Shown here in pieces: positions 24,774 to 33,738 of a DNA stretch of 64,000 nt. This stretch comes from JAFGLZ01 sp964622545 (lineage in GTDB: Bacteria; Planctomycetota; Phycisphaerae; UBA1845; JAFGLZ01), in assembly GCA_964622545.1 (NCBI GenBank), contig CAZUQM010000009.1:62001-126000 (forward strand). The letters run 5' to 3'. Positions within the stretch are counted from its first letter, which is position 1. Each line of letters opens with the position of its first letter. The notes under the pieces were generated by a model, which saw only the letters and a list, made by a program, of their open reading frames with translations, did not search any database and had not been told where the DNA came from. The position numbers were made by a program, and so were the translations under genes.

Positions 24774-26846
24774 TTACGCTCGCCGCGCCCCCTTCTTTCG
24801 CCCTTTGCCGCCGCGGCCCTTAGCGCCGCGCTTCTTGCTCGCCCGCTTCGGCTTGGACGGCGCGTCGTCGGGCTCGTCCTCGCCCAGCTCGATCAGCGCC
24901 TGCGTCGTGGCATCCGGGTTCTCCTCCCGGTCGACCACGACGGTGTTCTCGGCCTCGAAGGTCTTCTCCTTCTTCGGCTTGATGGGCTTTCCGTTCTCGT
25001 CGAACTCGACGTCCGCTTCCTCCGTGATCTTCTTGGCCGTGGCCATCAGGTCGCGCCGGAGCTGATCGGTGTTCACCCGCGTGATGGATCGGACGGCCGC
25101 GACGACCTCGGGGATGTACCGCTCGAAGACGCTGCGACGCTCGCCCTCGCGCTTCTGCCGTGCCCGACGGCGGACGTAGGCGCTGAGCTTCCGGCCGCAC
25201 TCCTGGAGCGCCAGCTTGATCTCCTTGCGGATCTCGTCGTAGTCGGCGACGGCCTCCTTGCTCTCGCTGGTGAACGGCACCCACACGCTGGCCATGTGCA
25301 GCATGATCACCAGCGGGCCCGAGGGCGCCGACCCGGCGCTCTGATGCAAGCCGTAGGCCCGCCAGTTCGTCTCGAGCACGCTCCGATAGCTGCAACAGTG
25401 CGACTGCTGGTAGAGCAGCGGCACGCGGTTGGCGAAGCGGATGACCTTGGCGAGCTGATCGTGGGGCAGTTGGCCGCCGAACGCCAGACCGACCTCGATC
25501 TGGAAAGGATTACCCCGGTAGACGGCCGGCGGACGCGTGGTGGCCGTGAAGAACTCGGCCTGGACGCCCTTCAGCAGGCCGGCCAGGATCGTCTGGGCGC
25601 CGATCGGCGCGAGGCAGTCCGTCCGCGGTGCCATCAGCTTGGTCTCTTGGATGGCGCGATAGAGGCGTTCGGTCTCAGGCCCGTTGACGTTGGCCAGCCA
25701 GGTTCGCGCGGTGAGCCCGGCCTTGGCGGCGATCTCGCCGGCCTTCTGCTGGCTGACGCGGCTGAACTCCTGCTGCAAGAAGTCGCCGAGCTGTTTGGCC
25801 TTGGTGTCCTTGACCATCTTCATCAGCATGCCGAGCTCGATGCCGTAGGGGTGCGGCTTGATCTCTCGCGGCTCGTGCGGCAGATCGTCCGTGCCCCGTG
25901 GAAACTCGATGCGGTCGCCGACCGGCGGGGCGTACAGGATCGATGCGTGCGGGTTGGCGATGGCCGTCTGCTCGATGTATTCGTCCACCGAGGTCCGGCC
26001 CTTGGTGTACGCGCCGACCAGGTCGATGATGACCTCCGTGCCGTGAGCCCAGTCGACCTCGACCTTCTCGTCGGCGACGATCTCGGGCTTGTTGCGCTTG
26101 GTGTCGATCTGGATCTCGTAGCGATGGGCGTCCTTGTTGGGGGCCGTCCGCGAGATCACGCGGATGGCCTTGCCCGTCGTCAGCAGCCCGTACATGCCGG
26201 CGGCGCTGATGCCGATGCCTTGTTGACCGCGGCTCATCTTCAGCCGGTGGAACTTCGACCCGTAGAGCAGCTTGCCGAAGATGTTGGGGATCTGCGCCTT
26301 GACGATGCCGGGGCCGTTGTCGCGCACCGTGACGCGGAAGCGGTCCTCGTCCATCTGCTTGAGTCCGACGAAGAGGTCCGGCAGGATACCCGCCTCCTCG
26401 CAGGCGTCCAGGCTGTTGTCCACCGCCTCCTTGACGCTCGTGAGCAGGGCCTTGCGCTTGTTGTCGAAGCCCAGCAGGTGCCGGTTCTTGGCGAAGAACT
26501 CGCTGATGGAAATCTCGCGCTGCTGCTTGGCCATGTACTCGGCCGTGCGGCGGTTGGGCCCGCGTTTGCTGCTCTTGGCAGGCGAGGCCTTCGATGCGTC
26601 TGTCTTCTTTCGTGCTGTCATGTCCTGCTCTGACTCGGCTACAGCGACGGCATCGGCAACGGCCACCGCGGCATCGGATCCCTCGGCCGGGCTCGAGGTG
26701 TCCGCATGCTGGCGGTCGGAATTGCCGGCGGCCGTGCTGCTTCCCAGCCCTGCCGGTCCGAAACCGAAGCTGAGCTGCCCTGTGTCCTGGGAAATCCGCC
26801 TGGGGGAGGAGATCTCGCCACGTGAAGAGGATACGTTGTTGGCCAT
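24774..26846 (-). CDS. DNA topoisomerase VI subunit B
   Basis: A 690-residue ATPase subunit of Topo VI. The GHKL domain has EAVDNSLDACEEAG, VRDNGPGI and GQQGIGISAAGMYG, followed by a helix-two-turn-helix region and a transducer with the conserved lysine-bearing loop. The first 95 residues and the last 60 (lysine/glycine-rich, ending KKRGAKGRGGKGRKKGARR) are low-complexity extensions not seen in archaeal enzymes. The basic tail may bind DNA. ATG 26846 has GAGGG eight bases upstream; ATG 26621 is a possible shorter start. It is the first gene of the topoisomerase VI operon. Gyrase is encoded 6 kb away. Confidence 0.93.
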   Translation of the reverse strand: MANNVSSSRGEISSPRRISQDTGQLSFGFGPAGLGSSTAAGNSDRQHADTSSPAEGSDAAVAVADAVAVAESEQDMTARKKTDASKASPAKSSKRGPNRRTAEYMAKQQREISISEFFAKNRHLLGFDNKRKALLTSVKEAVDNSLDACEEAGILPDLFVGLKQMDEDRFRVTVRDNGPGIVKAQIPNIFGKLLYGSKFHRLKMSRGQQGIGISAAGMYGLLTTGKAIRVISRTAPNKDAHRYEIQIDTKRNKPEIVADEKVEVDWAHGTEVIIDLVGAYTKGRTSVDEYIEQTAIANPHASILYAPPVGDRIEFPRGTDDLPHEPREIKPHPYGIELGMLMKMVKDTKAKQLGDFLQQEFSRVSQQKAGEIAAKAGLTARTWLANVNGPETERLYRAIQETKLMAPRTDCLAPIGAQTILAGLLKGVQAEFFTATTRPPAVYRGNPFQIEVGLAFGGQLPHDQLAKVIRFANRVPLLYQQSHCCSYRSVLETNWRAYGLHQSAGSAPSGPLVIMLHMASVWVPFTSESKEAVADYDEIRKEIKLALQECGRKLSAYVRRRARQKREGERRSVFERYIPEVVAAVRSITRVNTDQLRRDLMATAKKITEEADVEFDENGKPIKPKKEKTFEAENTVVVDREENPDATTQALIELGEDEPDDAPSKPKRASKKRGAKGRGGKGRKKGARRA

Positions 26847-26949
26847 CCTGGCTGCCCTCGCAGAATCCGTTCAGCCCATATCTTAGCTTCACCGCCGGAT
26901 GCCCTGCAACTGTTTGGCTGCCGGGAAGAGGTCGTGGCCTTCTCGGCCG

Positions 26950-28359
26950 TCAGTCCATCAACCGCACGTTGACCTGCCTCGGGCCCGGCTTGTAGCCGCC
27001 GTAGGCGGACGCATCCAATGGTGCCGGCGTGTAGATGTAGACGTGCGTCGACCACGGGTTGTACAGCACCAGCTCCTCGCGTCCGTCGCCACACACGTCG
27101 GCGGGGATGCAATGGTACCAGCCCATCTTGCGGTCGCCCACGGGTGCAGGCAGGTCCGGCGGCCGGACCACAACGTTCCCCCCGGCATCGAACAGCAAGC
27201 CCCCGTTGTAGAGCAGGGCCGGCCGGGACCGGCCATGCCAGTACACCGCCTCGAGGCCCGTCTCGTTGGGCGAGCTGTTCACTTCGAACCGCCGCACCAC
27301 CTCGCCCGCGTTGCTGACGAGCATCACCTTCGGCGTGTGGCCGGCATAGCGGATGACCATCTCGGGTCCGGGCAGCGAGGGATCGAAGTCGGCCACGCGC
27401 GCCTCTTGCCCGTGGGGGACAATCTTCGGGCCGAGCGCGACGATCGCCTCGCCTTCCGCGCTCATCACGTGACCGCCGCCCGAGCAGATCGCTCGCATCG
27501 TGCCGTCATCCCAGGCCGTAATGGCGACCGAATCCATATGCGGGCCGAGCCTCTTGGCCCATAGCGGTCGGCCGTCGTCGTCGAGCAGGAAGTAGCCGCC
27601 GTTGACCTCGTCGCGGCCGTCGCCGTCGATATCGCCCACGCACGGGATGTACGCCGAGCACGTGCCGTACTCGTTCCACTTGATGCGGTAAGCCCACAGC
27701 ACCTCCAGCTTGTCGTTGAACGCGAGGACGCGATCGCCGAGCTTGACGACGAAATCTTGCGGCGTCTTCGTGCCGCGGAGGTTGCCGATGAGGATGCGAT
27801 GATGGCACCAGTTCGCGCCCCAGCCGCTGCGCTGTCGCAATTCCGGTGGGGCGGCCTGGCGCTGGACCCGGCCCGTTGTGCCCTCGCGGACCTGGACGAC
27901 GACGTCGGCCATCGACTTCTTGCCGGCCTTGATCGTGGGGTCGTGCCAGAAGCACACGACGTCGGTCTTGCCGTCGGCATCGATGTCGTGAATGGCTACC
28001 GGCCCGGGCCTGAGGGGTTGGGCGCCGCCGGGCTGCTCGCCGGTCTGGGCGCTCCACATCGGCTCGCCGTCGAGATCGAACGCGCCGAGGAAGCACGGCT
28101 TCAGCTCGCTGGCCTTCTCGCAGCGGAAGACGAGCAGGTCGGCGCGGCCGTCATTGTCCAGGTCGCCGAGACGGATGTCGCCGCCGAAACGGAGCCGCTG
28201 CTTGCCGACCTTGGCCGTCGTCGTGAACGCCTCGGGGACAGCAACCTTCCGCCAGAGGATCGCCTCGGCCGTTGGTTCCGCGCGGCCCGGCACGGGTGCG
28301 GCGCCGGATAAGACCATCGTTGGGATGAGACCACAGACCACCACCCGGCTCGCGTTCAT
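26950..28359 (-). CDS. secreted FG-GAP/beta-propeller protein
   Basis: A 469-residue exported protein. Signal peptide (1-27) then a repeat body with calcium-binding loops DLDNDGRAD, DIDADGKTD, DIDGDGRDE and a later DVCGDGREE. The layout resembles the beta-propeller of rhamnogalacturonan lyase-type (PL11) and FG-GAP proteins; catalytic residues cannot be assigned, so function is open. GGAGG lies four bases before the ATG at 28359. It starts 31 bases after the TlpA-like gene on the same strand and is probably co-transcribed with it. Confidence 0.8.
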   Translation of the reverse strand: MNASRVVVCGLIPTMVLSGAAPVPGRAEPTAEAILWRKVAVPEAFTTTAKVGKQRLRFGGDIRLGDLDNDGRADLLVFRCEKASELKPCFLGAFDLDGEPMWSAQTGEQPGGAQPLRPGPVAIHDIDADGKTDVVCFWHDPTIKAGKKSMADVVVQVREGTTGRVQRQAAPPELRQRSGWGANWCHHRILIGNLRGTKTPQDFVVKLGDRVLAFNDKLEVLWAYRIKWNEYGTCSAYIPCVGDIDGDGRDEVNGGYFLLDDDGRPLWAKRLGPHMDSVAITAWDDGTMRAICSGGGHVMSAEGEAIVALGPKIVPHGQEARVADFDPSLPGPEMVIRYAGHTPKVMLVSNAGEVVRRFEVNSSPNETGLEAVYWHGRSRPALLYNGGLLFDAGGNVVVRPPDLPAPVGDRKMGWYHCIPADVCGDGREELVLYNPWSTHVYIYTPAPLDASAYGGYKPGPRQVNVRLMD

Positions 28360-28390
28360 TCTGCCTCCTCACGAAGCTGCATGCGGCGGC

Positions 28391-29641
28391 TTACTGGCCC
28401 CCCACCAGCTCGTCCAGCTCGCTCTTGAGCTGGCTCTTCAGCTCCGGGTTGAAGCCGACATGGACCTTGGCCACCTTGCCGTCCTTGCCGACGATCACGC
28501 TCTGGGGAATACCCTCGACCTTGTAGGACGAGGCCACGCTCCCGTCCTTGTCCATGCCGACGAGGCAGTCGAGCTCCTGCTTTTCGAGGAAGCGTTTGAT
28601 CTTGCTCTTCCCCTCGCGGAGATTGACGGCGCAGAACACCACGCCCTTCTTGGCGTAGGCGTCGGTCACCTCGACGAGGATCGGCAACGCCCGCACGCAA
28701 GGCCCGCACCACGTCGCCCAGAAATCCAGCACGACCACGTTCTTGCCCTGGTGGTCGGACAGCTTGAACGTCTTGCCGTCGAGCGTGGGGATCTCGAAGT
28801 CGGGCGCTGGTTTGCCCACCAGCGGGTGGCCGCCGTGATCCTGGTCGCGCCCGGCCGACGGGTCGAACTCCTCGGCGTCGGCCGGCGGCTTGAACGCGAA
28901 GGTCTTGGTAGGCAGTTTGTCGGACGTCTTCCAGTCGGCGTAGGTCACCTCGAGCGTCATCTGGGGCGCTTCGCCGCCTCCGCGCTTGCCCAGCATCTTG
29001 GCCAGGTCGCTGCGGATCTTCACGGGCATCGGCTCCTTGCCGGCGGTGAGCCACAGCTCCCAGTCCATCTTCTCCTGTGTGATCTTCAGATGGTGGAGCT
29101 TGGCCTTGTCGGCGGTCTCTTGACCGACGTACTCGATCTTCTGAGCGTCGCTGATGGCCTTTTCGTACGGCTCGCCCGCGAGCATTTTGGGCAGGAACGT
29201 CGGTCCGCCGAAGATCGCCAGCATCTGCTGACCGGTCTTGCTGGCGTAGATGCCCGCGAGCGTCTTCTCGGCGTCGTGCTGTGTGTAGCGGTTGTCCTTC
29301 GCGCTGTAGATCGTCATCTGCTTGCCGTCGGAGACCAGGGTGAAGGCCTGCCCCTTGTCCTTACTGATCAGCAGGACCCTGTTCGGCCGCTCCTGGGCCA
29401 GCACGTAGGTGGACTCGTGCTGACGCTCCTGCTCACCCCTCTTCAGGGTCATGTCCGTGGCGATCTTGACCTCGAGGGCCTTCTTGCCGCCCAGGCTCTT
29501 GGCCAAGGCCTTCAGGGCCTTCTCCGCCTTCGGGTCCACGACCGGCTTGTCTCCCTCGGCCTCGGCGGCGAGAAGCCCGCTTGGGGCAAGCAGCAAGCCG
29601 AACAATACGGCGACGATCCGTAACGTGTCGTTCCAACGCAT
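28391..29641 (-). CDS. DUF2092-TlpA fusion, thioredoxin-like protein
   Basis: A 416-residue exported two-domain protein. After a signal peptide (1-27), residues about 30-245 resemble DUF2092/LolA-like lipid-binding beta sheets. Residues about 270-410 form a TlpA/ResA-type thioredoxin domain with the redox motif WCGPC (near 308) and the cis-proline region GIPQSVIVG. It should reduce or make disulfides in the periplasm. The start ATG 29641 has AAGGAG seven bases upstream. The fusion of a LolA-like and a thioredoxin domain recurs in Planctomycetota, so it may help an unknown envelope partner (inference). Confidence 0.88.
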   Translation of the reverse strand: MRWNDTLRIVAVLFGLLLAPSGLLAAEAEGDKPVVDPKAEKALKALAKSLGGKKALEVKIATDMTLKRGEQERQHESTYVLAQERPNRVLLISKDKGQAFTLVSDGKQMTIYSAKDNRYTQHDAEKTLAGIYASKTGQQMLAIFGGPTFLPKMLAGEPYEKAISDAQKIEYVGQETADKAKLHHLKITQEKMDWELWLTAGKEPMPVKIRSDLAKMLGKRGGGEAPQMTLEVTYADWKTSDKLPTKTFAFKPPADAEEFDPSAGRDQDHGGHPLVGKPAPDFEIPTLDGKTFKLSDHQGKNVVVLDFWATWCGPCVRALPILVEVTDAYAKKGVVFCAVNLREGKSKIKRFLEKQELDCLVGMDKDGSVASSYKVEGIPQSVIVGKDGKVAKVHVGFNPELKSQLKSELDELVGGQ

Positions 29642-29807
29642 ACCCAATCTCCTTATAGGTTCACCGGCCAGTTGTCGCACACGACCGCGTCATCGTCAAC
29701 CGTGTCGATCGAGCGGTCGCCACACTACGTTGGATGATTGGAAGGTGTTGTGCGCCTGCATTTCTGGAGGGGTCATGTGGCGCGCGACGCCGCGCCGGGA
29801 AGCGCGC

Positions 29808-29840
29808 GGAAAAGGGCCCTCGGCCTGACGAGGACCCTTC
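29808..29840 (-). terminator. terminator of the lipoprotein gene at 29912
   Basis: An 11-position stem, AAGGGCCCTCG (29812-29822) with CGAGGACCCTT (29829-29839), with one mismatch. Read on the minus strand it ends in TTTT. Confidence 0.65.
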
Positions 29841-29911
29841 TACGATTCGTGACGCTGGTGTGGTCAGGGCCTGGACCGGACGAGGCCGTAGGTCTTTGAC
29901 GCCCTTTTGGC

Positions 29912-30430
29912 CTAGCCGCTCAGGCCCGGGATGCCCGACGTATCGAAGCCGCCCGAGTCCATCGTATCGAGCACGCCCTGGAGCAGCTCGACCTGACGCT
30001 CGGTGACCGTGATGCCCGCCTGCTCGACCAGCGTGACCAGGTCCGCCGGTTGCGGGTCCTCGCCGAGCGCTTCGAGTTCATCCTGCATGTTCATCAGGGC
30101 GTCAATCGACTCCTCGTCGACTTGGGCGGCCAGGTTCTTCACCTCCTGGGCGTCCTCGAGGCTCCAGTTCTGCTTGGCTACCAGGTTGACGGCCGAGGCG
30201 ATCTCGCTGGTACTCAACGACGTCACCGTCTGGGCAAGGTTCACGACTGCGTCGGACTGCTCCTCCGGTGTGCTGGCACTCTCGAACTCCTGCATGGCCC
30301 CCAGCACCTTCGCTCCGGCCATCGCGGCCGCGACCGGGTTGTTCGTCGCGGGCATGCAGCAACCTTCGATCAACGGCGAGACGACGACGGCCAGGGCCAT
30401 CACGATGAACAGCGCCATGTATTTGCCCAC
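29912..30430 (-). CDS. small helical lipoprotein, 172 aa
   Basis: No family recognised. The GTG at 30430 has GGAG eight bases upstream. The signal peptide ends in the lipobox IEGCC (about residues 21-25). The mature part is acidic and all helical with repeated Glu/Ala/Leu/Gln, and ends in a glycine-rich tail. It could be a coiled envelope protein. It is followed by its own terminator and read divergently from the sialidase-like gene. Confidence 0.7.
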   Translation of the reverse strand: MGKYMALFIVMALAVVVSPLIEGCCMPATNNPVAAAMAGAKVLGAMQEFESASTPEEQSDAVVNLAQTVTSLSTSEIASAVNLVAKQNWSLEDAQEVKNLAAQVDEESIDALMNMQDELEALGEDPQPADLVTLVEQAGITVTERQVELLQGVLDTMDSGGFDTSGIPGLSG

Positions 30431-30805
30431 GGTGTTCGCTCCTTTTCTGACAGTGCGTCCTTCTGTGTCATGCTCGGGCCGACGCACCTGTCGCCGGCCT
30501 CCCACGAGAGCTTCATCGGTCGGCAGCCGGAGCGCCTTCATCTACGCTTGCTCGAAGGGCCGACGGTTCCTAAGGCCGTTCACCGATGCGGCGCTATATC
30601 CTTCACTGAGGCTTCAACGCCAGGAGCGCCCGAAGGCGGGTCCGATAAGGCCGGCGTGACAATCCTCTCCCGGCCCGCATCCGGAGGCGGGTTCCCGACG
30701 GCCTCCTGCGATGACGCGCCCGGCGTTGAGCCCGACCGGCCGCTCGCCGATAATCCGAGACCGTTGCCGAAACCGCCGAACACGCTCATTGGGAGATCCC
30801 TCGCC
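30431..30805. other. divergent intergenic region, 375 bp
   Basis: No gene seen on either strand. On the plus strand TTGAGC (30726-30731), 17-bp spacer and GATAAT (30749-30754) form a fair promoter for the sialidase-like gene. No clear promoter for the lipoprotein gene and no repeats were found. Confidence 0.45.
30726..30754 (+). promoter_or_regulatory. promoter of the sialidase-like gene
   Basis: TTGAGC, 17 bp, GATAAT, ending about 50 bases before the ATG at 30806. The -10 box matches five of six bases and the -35 four. Confidence 0.45.
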
Positions 30806-31867
30806 ATGCCGCATCGCCTCGCCAGCGTGCTCACCATCGTCGTGTGGCTGGCCGCGCCGTCCGCCGCCGAGACCATGCCCGGCGTCTACAAGAAGCTGAT
30901 TCGTCCGACCGGGCCGGGCAACCCTCGCAACGGCGAGGGCGACCTGATCGAGCTGAAGGACGGCCGGCTCCTGCTCGCCTATTCGTGCTGGACCAAGCAG
31001 ACCGGGCACGACGACGCGCCCGCCGAGATCCGCGCCACCACCAGCGCCGACGGCGGATGGACCTGGAGCCCCGACGTCGTCTTGACGCCCAACGACGCGA
31101 TGAACGTGATGTCGGTGAGCTTCCTCCGCCTGGCCAGCGGCGAGATCCTCTACGCCTTCGGCCGTCGGCACAGCAATGCCAGGATGCTCTTCTACTGCCG
31201 GCATAGCCGCGACGAGGGCAAGACCTGGGGGCCGGAACGCCTCATGACACCCCTGACCCGCTACCAGGGCATGAACAACGACCATGTCGTGCAGCTCAAG
31301 AGCGGCCGGCTGCTGGCGCCGTTCTTCCTCTGCCGGGGCTACACCTGGAAGAAGGACTTCTACTTCTACAACGTGGTGTACTACTCCGACGACGACGGCC
31401 GGCTGTGGCAGACGTACGGCCAATTCGTCGACGTGCCCGAATCCAAGCGCGGGGCCGACGAGCCGGGTGTTGTCGAGCTGAACGATGGGCGCATCCTGAT
31501 GATCATCCGCACCGACACAGGCAAGATCTATCGGAGTTTCTCAACGGACCAGGGGCTGCGCTGGTCGAAGCCGGAGCCCACATCCCTCCGTTCGCCGTCG
31601 AGCCCGGCCAGCATCGAGCGGATCCCCAAGACGGGCGATCTGCTGTTGATCTGGAACGATTCGCCGGGGCCCAGGGCGCCGCTCACCTGCGCCATCAGCA
31701 AGGACGAGGGCAAGACCTGGATCCACCGGAAGAACATCGAGGACACCACCCAGGGCAGGTTCTGCTACACGAGCATCGCGTTCGTCGACGACCGCGTGCT
31801 GTTGACGTACTACGCGCGCGGCGGGGTGATGTTCGCGTCCATCCAGCTCGGTTGGTTCTATGAGTAG
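30806..31867 (+). CDS. sialidase-like (BNR repeat) glycoside hydrolase
   Basis: A 353-residue exported protein with the six-bladed propeller of the sialidase superfamily. Asp-box motifs appear as SADGGWTWS, SRDEGKTWG, SDDDGRLWQ, STDQGLRWS and SKDEGKTWI. The signal peptide covers residues 1-20. Sialidase-superfamily proteins in Planctomycetota often act on non-sialic glycans, so the substrate is uncertain. The arginine triad is only partly clear. GGGAG lies ten bases upstream of the ATG. Single-gene unit. Confidence 0.85.
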   Translation: MPHRLASVLTIVVWLAAPSAAETMPGVYKKLIRPTGPGNPRNGEGDLIELKDGRLLLAYSCWTKQTGHDDAPAEIRATTSADGGWTWSPDVVLTPNDAMNVMSVSFLRLASGEILYAFGRRHSNARMLFYCRHSRDEGKTWGPERLMTPLTRYQGMNNDHVVQLKSGRLLAPFFLCRGYTWKKDFYFYNVVYYSDDDGRLWQTYGQFVDVPESKRGADEPGVVELNDGRILMIIRTDTGKIYRSFSTDQGLRWSKPEPTSLRSPSSPASIERIPKTGDLLLIWNDSPGPRAPLTCAISKDEGKTWIHRKNIEDTTQGRFCYTSIAFVDDRVLLTYYARGGVMFASIQLGWFYE

Positions 31868-31914
31868 TCGGGCGGCCGCACCGTCCAGGTGCTGGTCGGC
31901 GCAGTCGGTGCCCG

Positions 31915-33357
31915 TCAGGCTTGAACGATCGTGGGCTCTTGGGCCGCGGATCGGTCGGACTCGGCCTTCGTGATCAGCTCCATGCCGATCTCGTACCAGC
32001 CGTCACGGAAGCTCCGACACCGCACCGTGATCGCCTCGAGGTACTCGGCGTTCCAAGCCCGCGCGTGCAGATACACGTGGACCAGCTCGCCCACGCGGAT
32101 GGGTACCTGGCTCATCACGCCCAGGCCAAGCGTCGAGATGTTGTGAGCGATGATCTGAACCGCCGGCCTCTCGGTCCAGCCGTCAGGCGTCTCCTGCATG
32201 ATGTGCAGCCGCGCCGGACAGTTGAACCGATACCGTCGCCGGGTGCGTCGGTCCTCAGCCTTGCCGACCGGGCCCGGCTCCTCTTGGCTCGGGGCCACAG
32301 CGGGCTCCTCGCCCGTGATCGATCGCATCAGGCTGATCCACGCGGTCACGGCCTCGGCGTCGTACTTCTCCGGCGCCTCCCGTTCGAGGATCCCCATGGC
32401 GTCGCTCACAGACAGCGTGTTCTTCTTGAACGGTCGAAGCGCCGTCATCGCGTCGAACGAGTCCACCACGGCACACATGCGGCTGACGGGGTCGATGACG
32501 TCCCCGGACAGTCCGTCGGGGTATCCGCTGCCGTCCATCCGCTCATGGTGTTGGCGCGTGACGGTCAGGGCGAGCGGGTCGATGTTGTCGTAGTCGGACA
32601 GGTGCGTGTAGCCCATCTCGGCGTGGCGGCCCAGAAGCTGCCATTCCACGTCCGACAGCTTGCCGGGCTTGTTCAGGACCTCCTCGGGGATGTACACCTT
32701 GCCGATGTCGTGGAAGAGCCCCGCCTCGCCGATCCGTGTCAGTTCGGCCGGGTCGCGGTAGCCCATGGCATAGGACAACCCCACCAGGTAGACCGCCACG
32801 TTGACCATGTGGGTGGCCGTGTAGAAGTCATGGTGTGATGCGGCGAACAGGTGCGAGAACGCCGTCGGGTCATCGACGATCAGCGACGTCACCGCCCGTG
32901 CCACACGCTTGATCCGTGGCTTGCCCTCGGCGAAGCATTGATCGGCCAGCAACTCATTGACCAAGGCCAGGCTGGTCTCGTAGACCATCGCCGAGCGATG
33001 GGACACGGCCGCGGTGCTGTCCTTGGCGAGGTCCTCGAGGTTGGCCTCGACCTCCTCCCGGAACCGGTGCTGGTCGGCCATGCGGATGTAGACGAACTCG
33101 ATGCCGTTGTGCAACAACCTGCGGCGTTCCCGAGCCGTGAAGGCCACCTCGCCGGAGCGGTACAGTACGAACCCGTTGGCGTCCTTCGATCCGCCCTGAG
33201 AGTCTCCGGCTCGAATGTAGAACGGAATCTGGGCGTAGTCGGCCTCGGGGATGTGCGCCAGCGGCAGGGGGATGTAGCCCATCCGAGCCGCGTGCACATC
33301 CTGACCCAAACCACCCGTACGCAAGGTGTCACTGGGTGTGACCGGGTTGCTGCTCAT
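31915..33357 (-). CDS. HD-GYP c-di-GMP phosphodiesterase with a PilZ domain
   Basis: A 480-residue protein. The N-terminal part (about 25-130) is a DUF3391-like region. The HD-GYP domain (about 150-340) has FHDIGK (near 214), HHERMDGSGYPDG (near 279) and the other metal ligands, so it should hydrolyse c-di-GMP. A C-terminal PilZ domain (about 365-470) has the RxxxR region in RRTRRRYR and the NxSxxG motif NISTLG, so it can bind c-di-GMP. ATG 33357 has GGAG nine bases upstream. It is cytoplasmic. The PilZ domain could sense substrate and control the enzyme (inference). A stand-alone PilZ gene lies at 36952. Confidence 0.92.
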   Translation of the reverse strand: MSSNPVTPSDTLRTGGLGQDVHAARMGYIPLPLAHIPEADYAQIPFYIRAGDSQGGSKDANGFVLYRSGEVAFTARERRRLLHNGIEFVYIRMADQHRFREEVEANLEDLAKDSTAAVSHRSAMVYETSLALVNELLADQCFAEGKPRIKRVARAVTSLIVDDPTAFSHLFAASHHDFYTATHMVNVAVYLVGLSYAMGYRDPAELTRIGEAGLFHDIGKVYIPEEVLNKPGKLSDVEWQLLGRHAEMGYTHLSDYDNIDPLALTVTRQHHERMDGSGYPDGLSGDVIDPVSRMCAVVDSFDAMTALRPFKKNTLSVSDAMGILEREAPEKYDAEAVTAWISLMRSITGEEPAVAPSQEEPGPVGKAEDRRTRRRYRFNCPARLHIMQETPDGWTERPAVQIIAHNISTLGLGVMSQVPIRVGELVHVYLHARAWNAEYLEAITVRCRSFRDGWYEIGMELITKAESDRSAAQEPTIVQA

Positions 33358-33738
33358 GCACCTGGGCTCCGATCCCAAGCAGTGGCTCGACGAAGGTCTT
33401 GAGGGTGAGTCATGTCCACCAAAGTTGTCGACCTACCAGGGAGGGGGCTTTAGGCTGGTGCTGGGCCGCTGCCGACAGAGGGATGTCCCGCACCTCTTTC
33501 GGCAAGAACGCCTTCGGGTCGCGATAAGCGAGAAGCTTCTGGCGGCTAAGGGGTTGCATGGGCGCTTCGCCCCCGAAGCCCAGCCGTGCGGGTGCCTATG
33601 TGTCAGCCGACACGCTGCTCAGGGTATATCCTTATCGTGGGGAAAGATCCGGCGGCATCTGATTAGAGGTTTCTCGGCCGCCCACTCCCGATAAGCAGCG
33701 CGGTCTTGAGACCGACCCGGTGCTCGGCGTGGGCCCGG
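33358..33738. other. intergenic region, 381 bp
   Basis: No convincing gene. It separates two minus-strand genes. A hairpin CGGTCTTGAGACCG lies near 33703-33716, just after the stop of the NTPase gene on the minus strand, without a T run. No promoter stands out. Confidence 0.4.

Noticed and set aside
24309..26633. 774-codon frame antisense to both topoisomerase VI genes
   Set aside because: It spans two real genes with clear motifs and has no ribosome site or recognizable fold.
33326..33694. Plus-strand frame in the gap after the HD-GYP gene
   Set aside because: It has an unusual, non-neighbour codon pattern and no fold.
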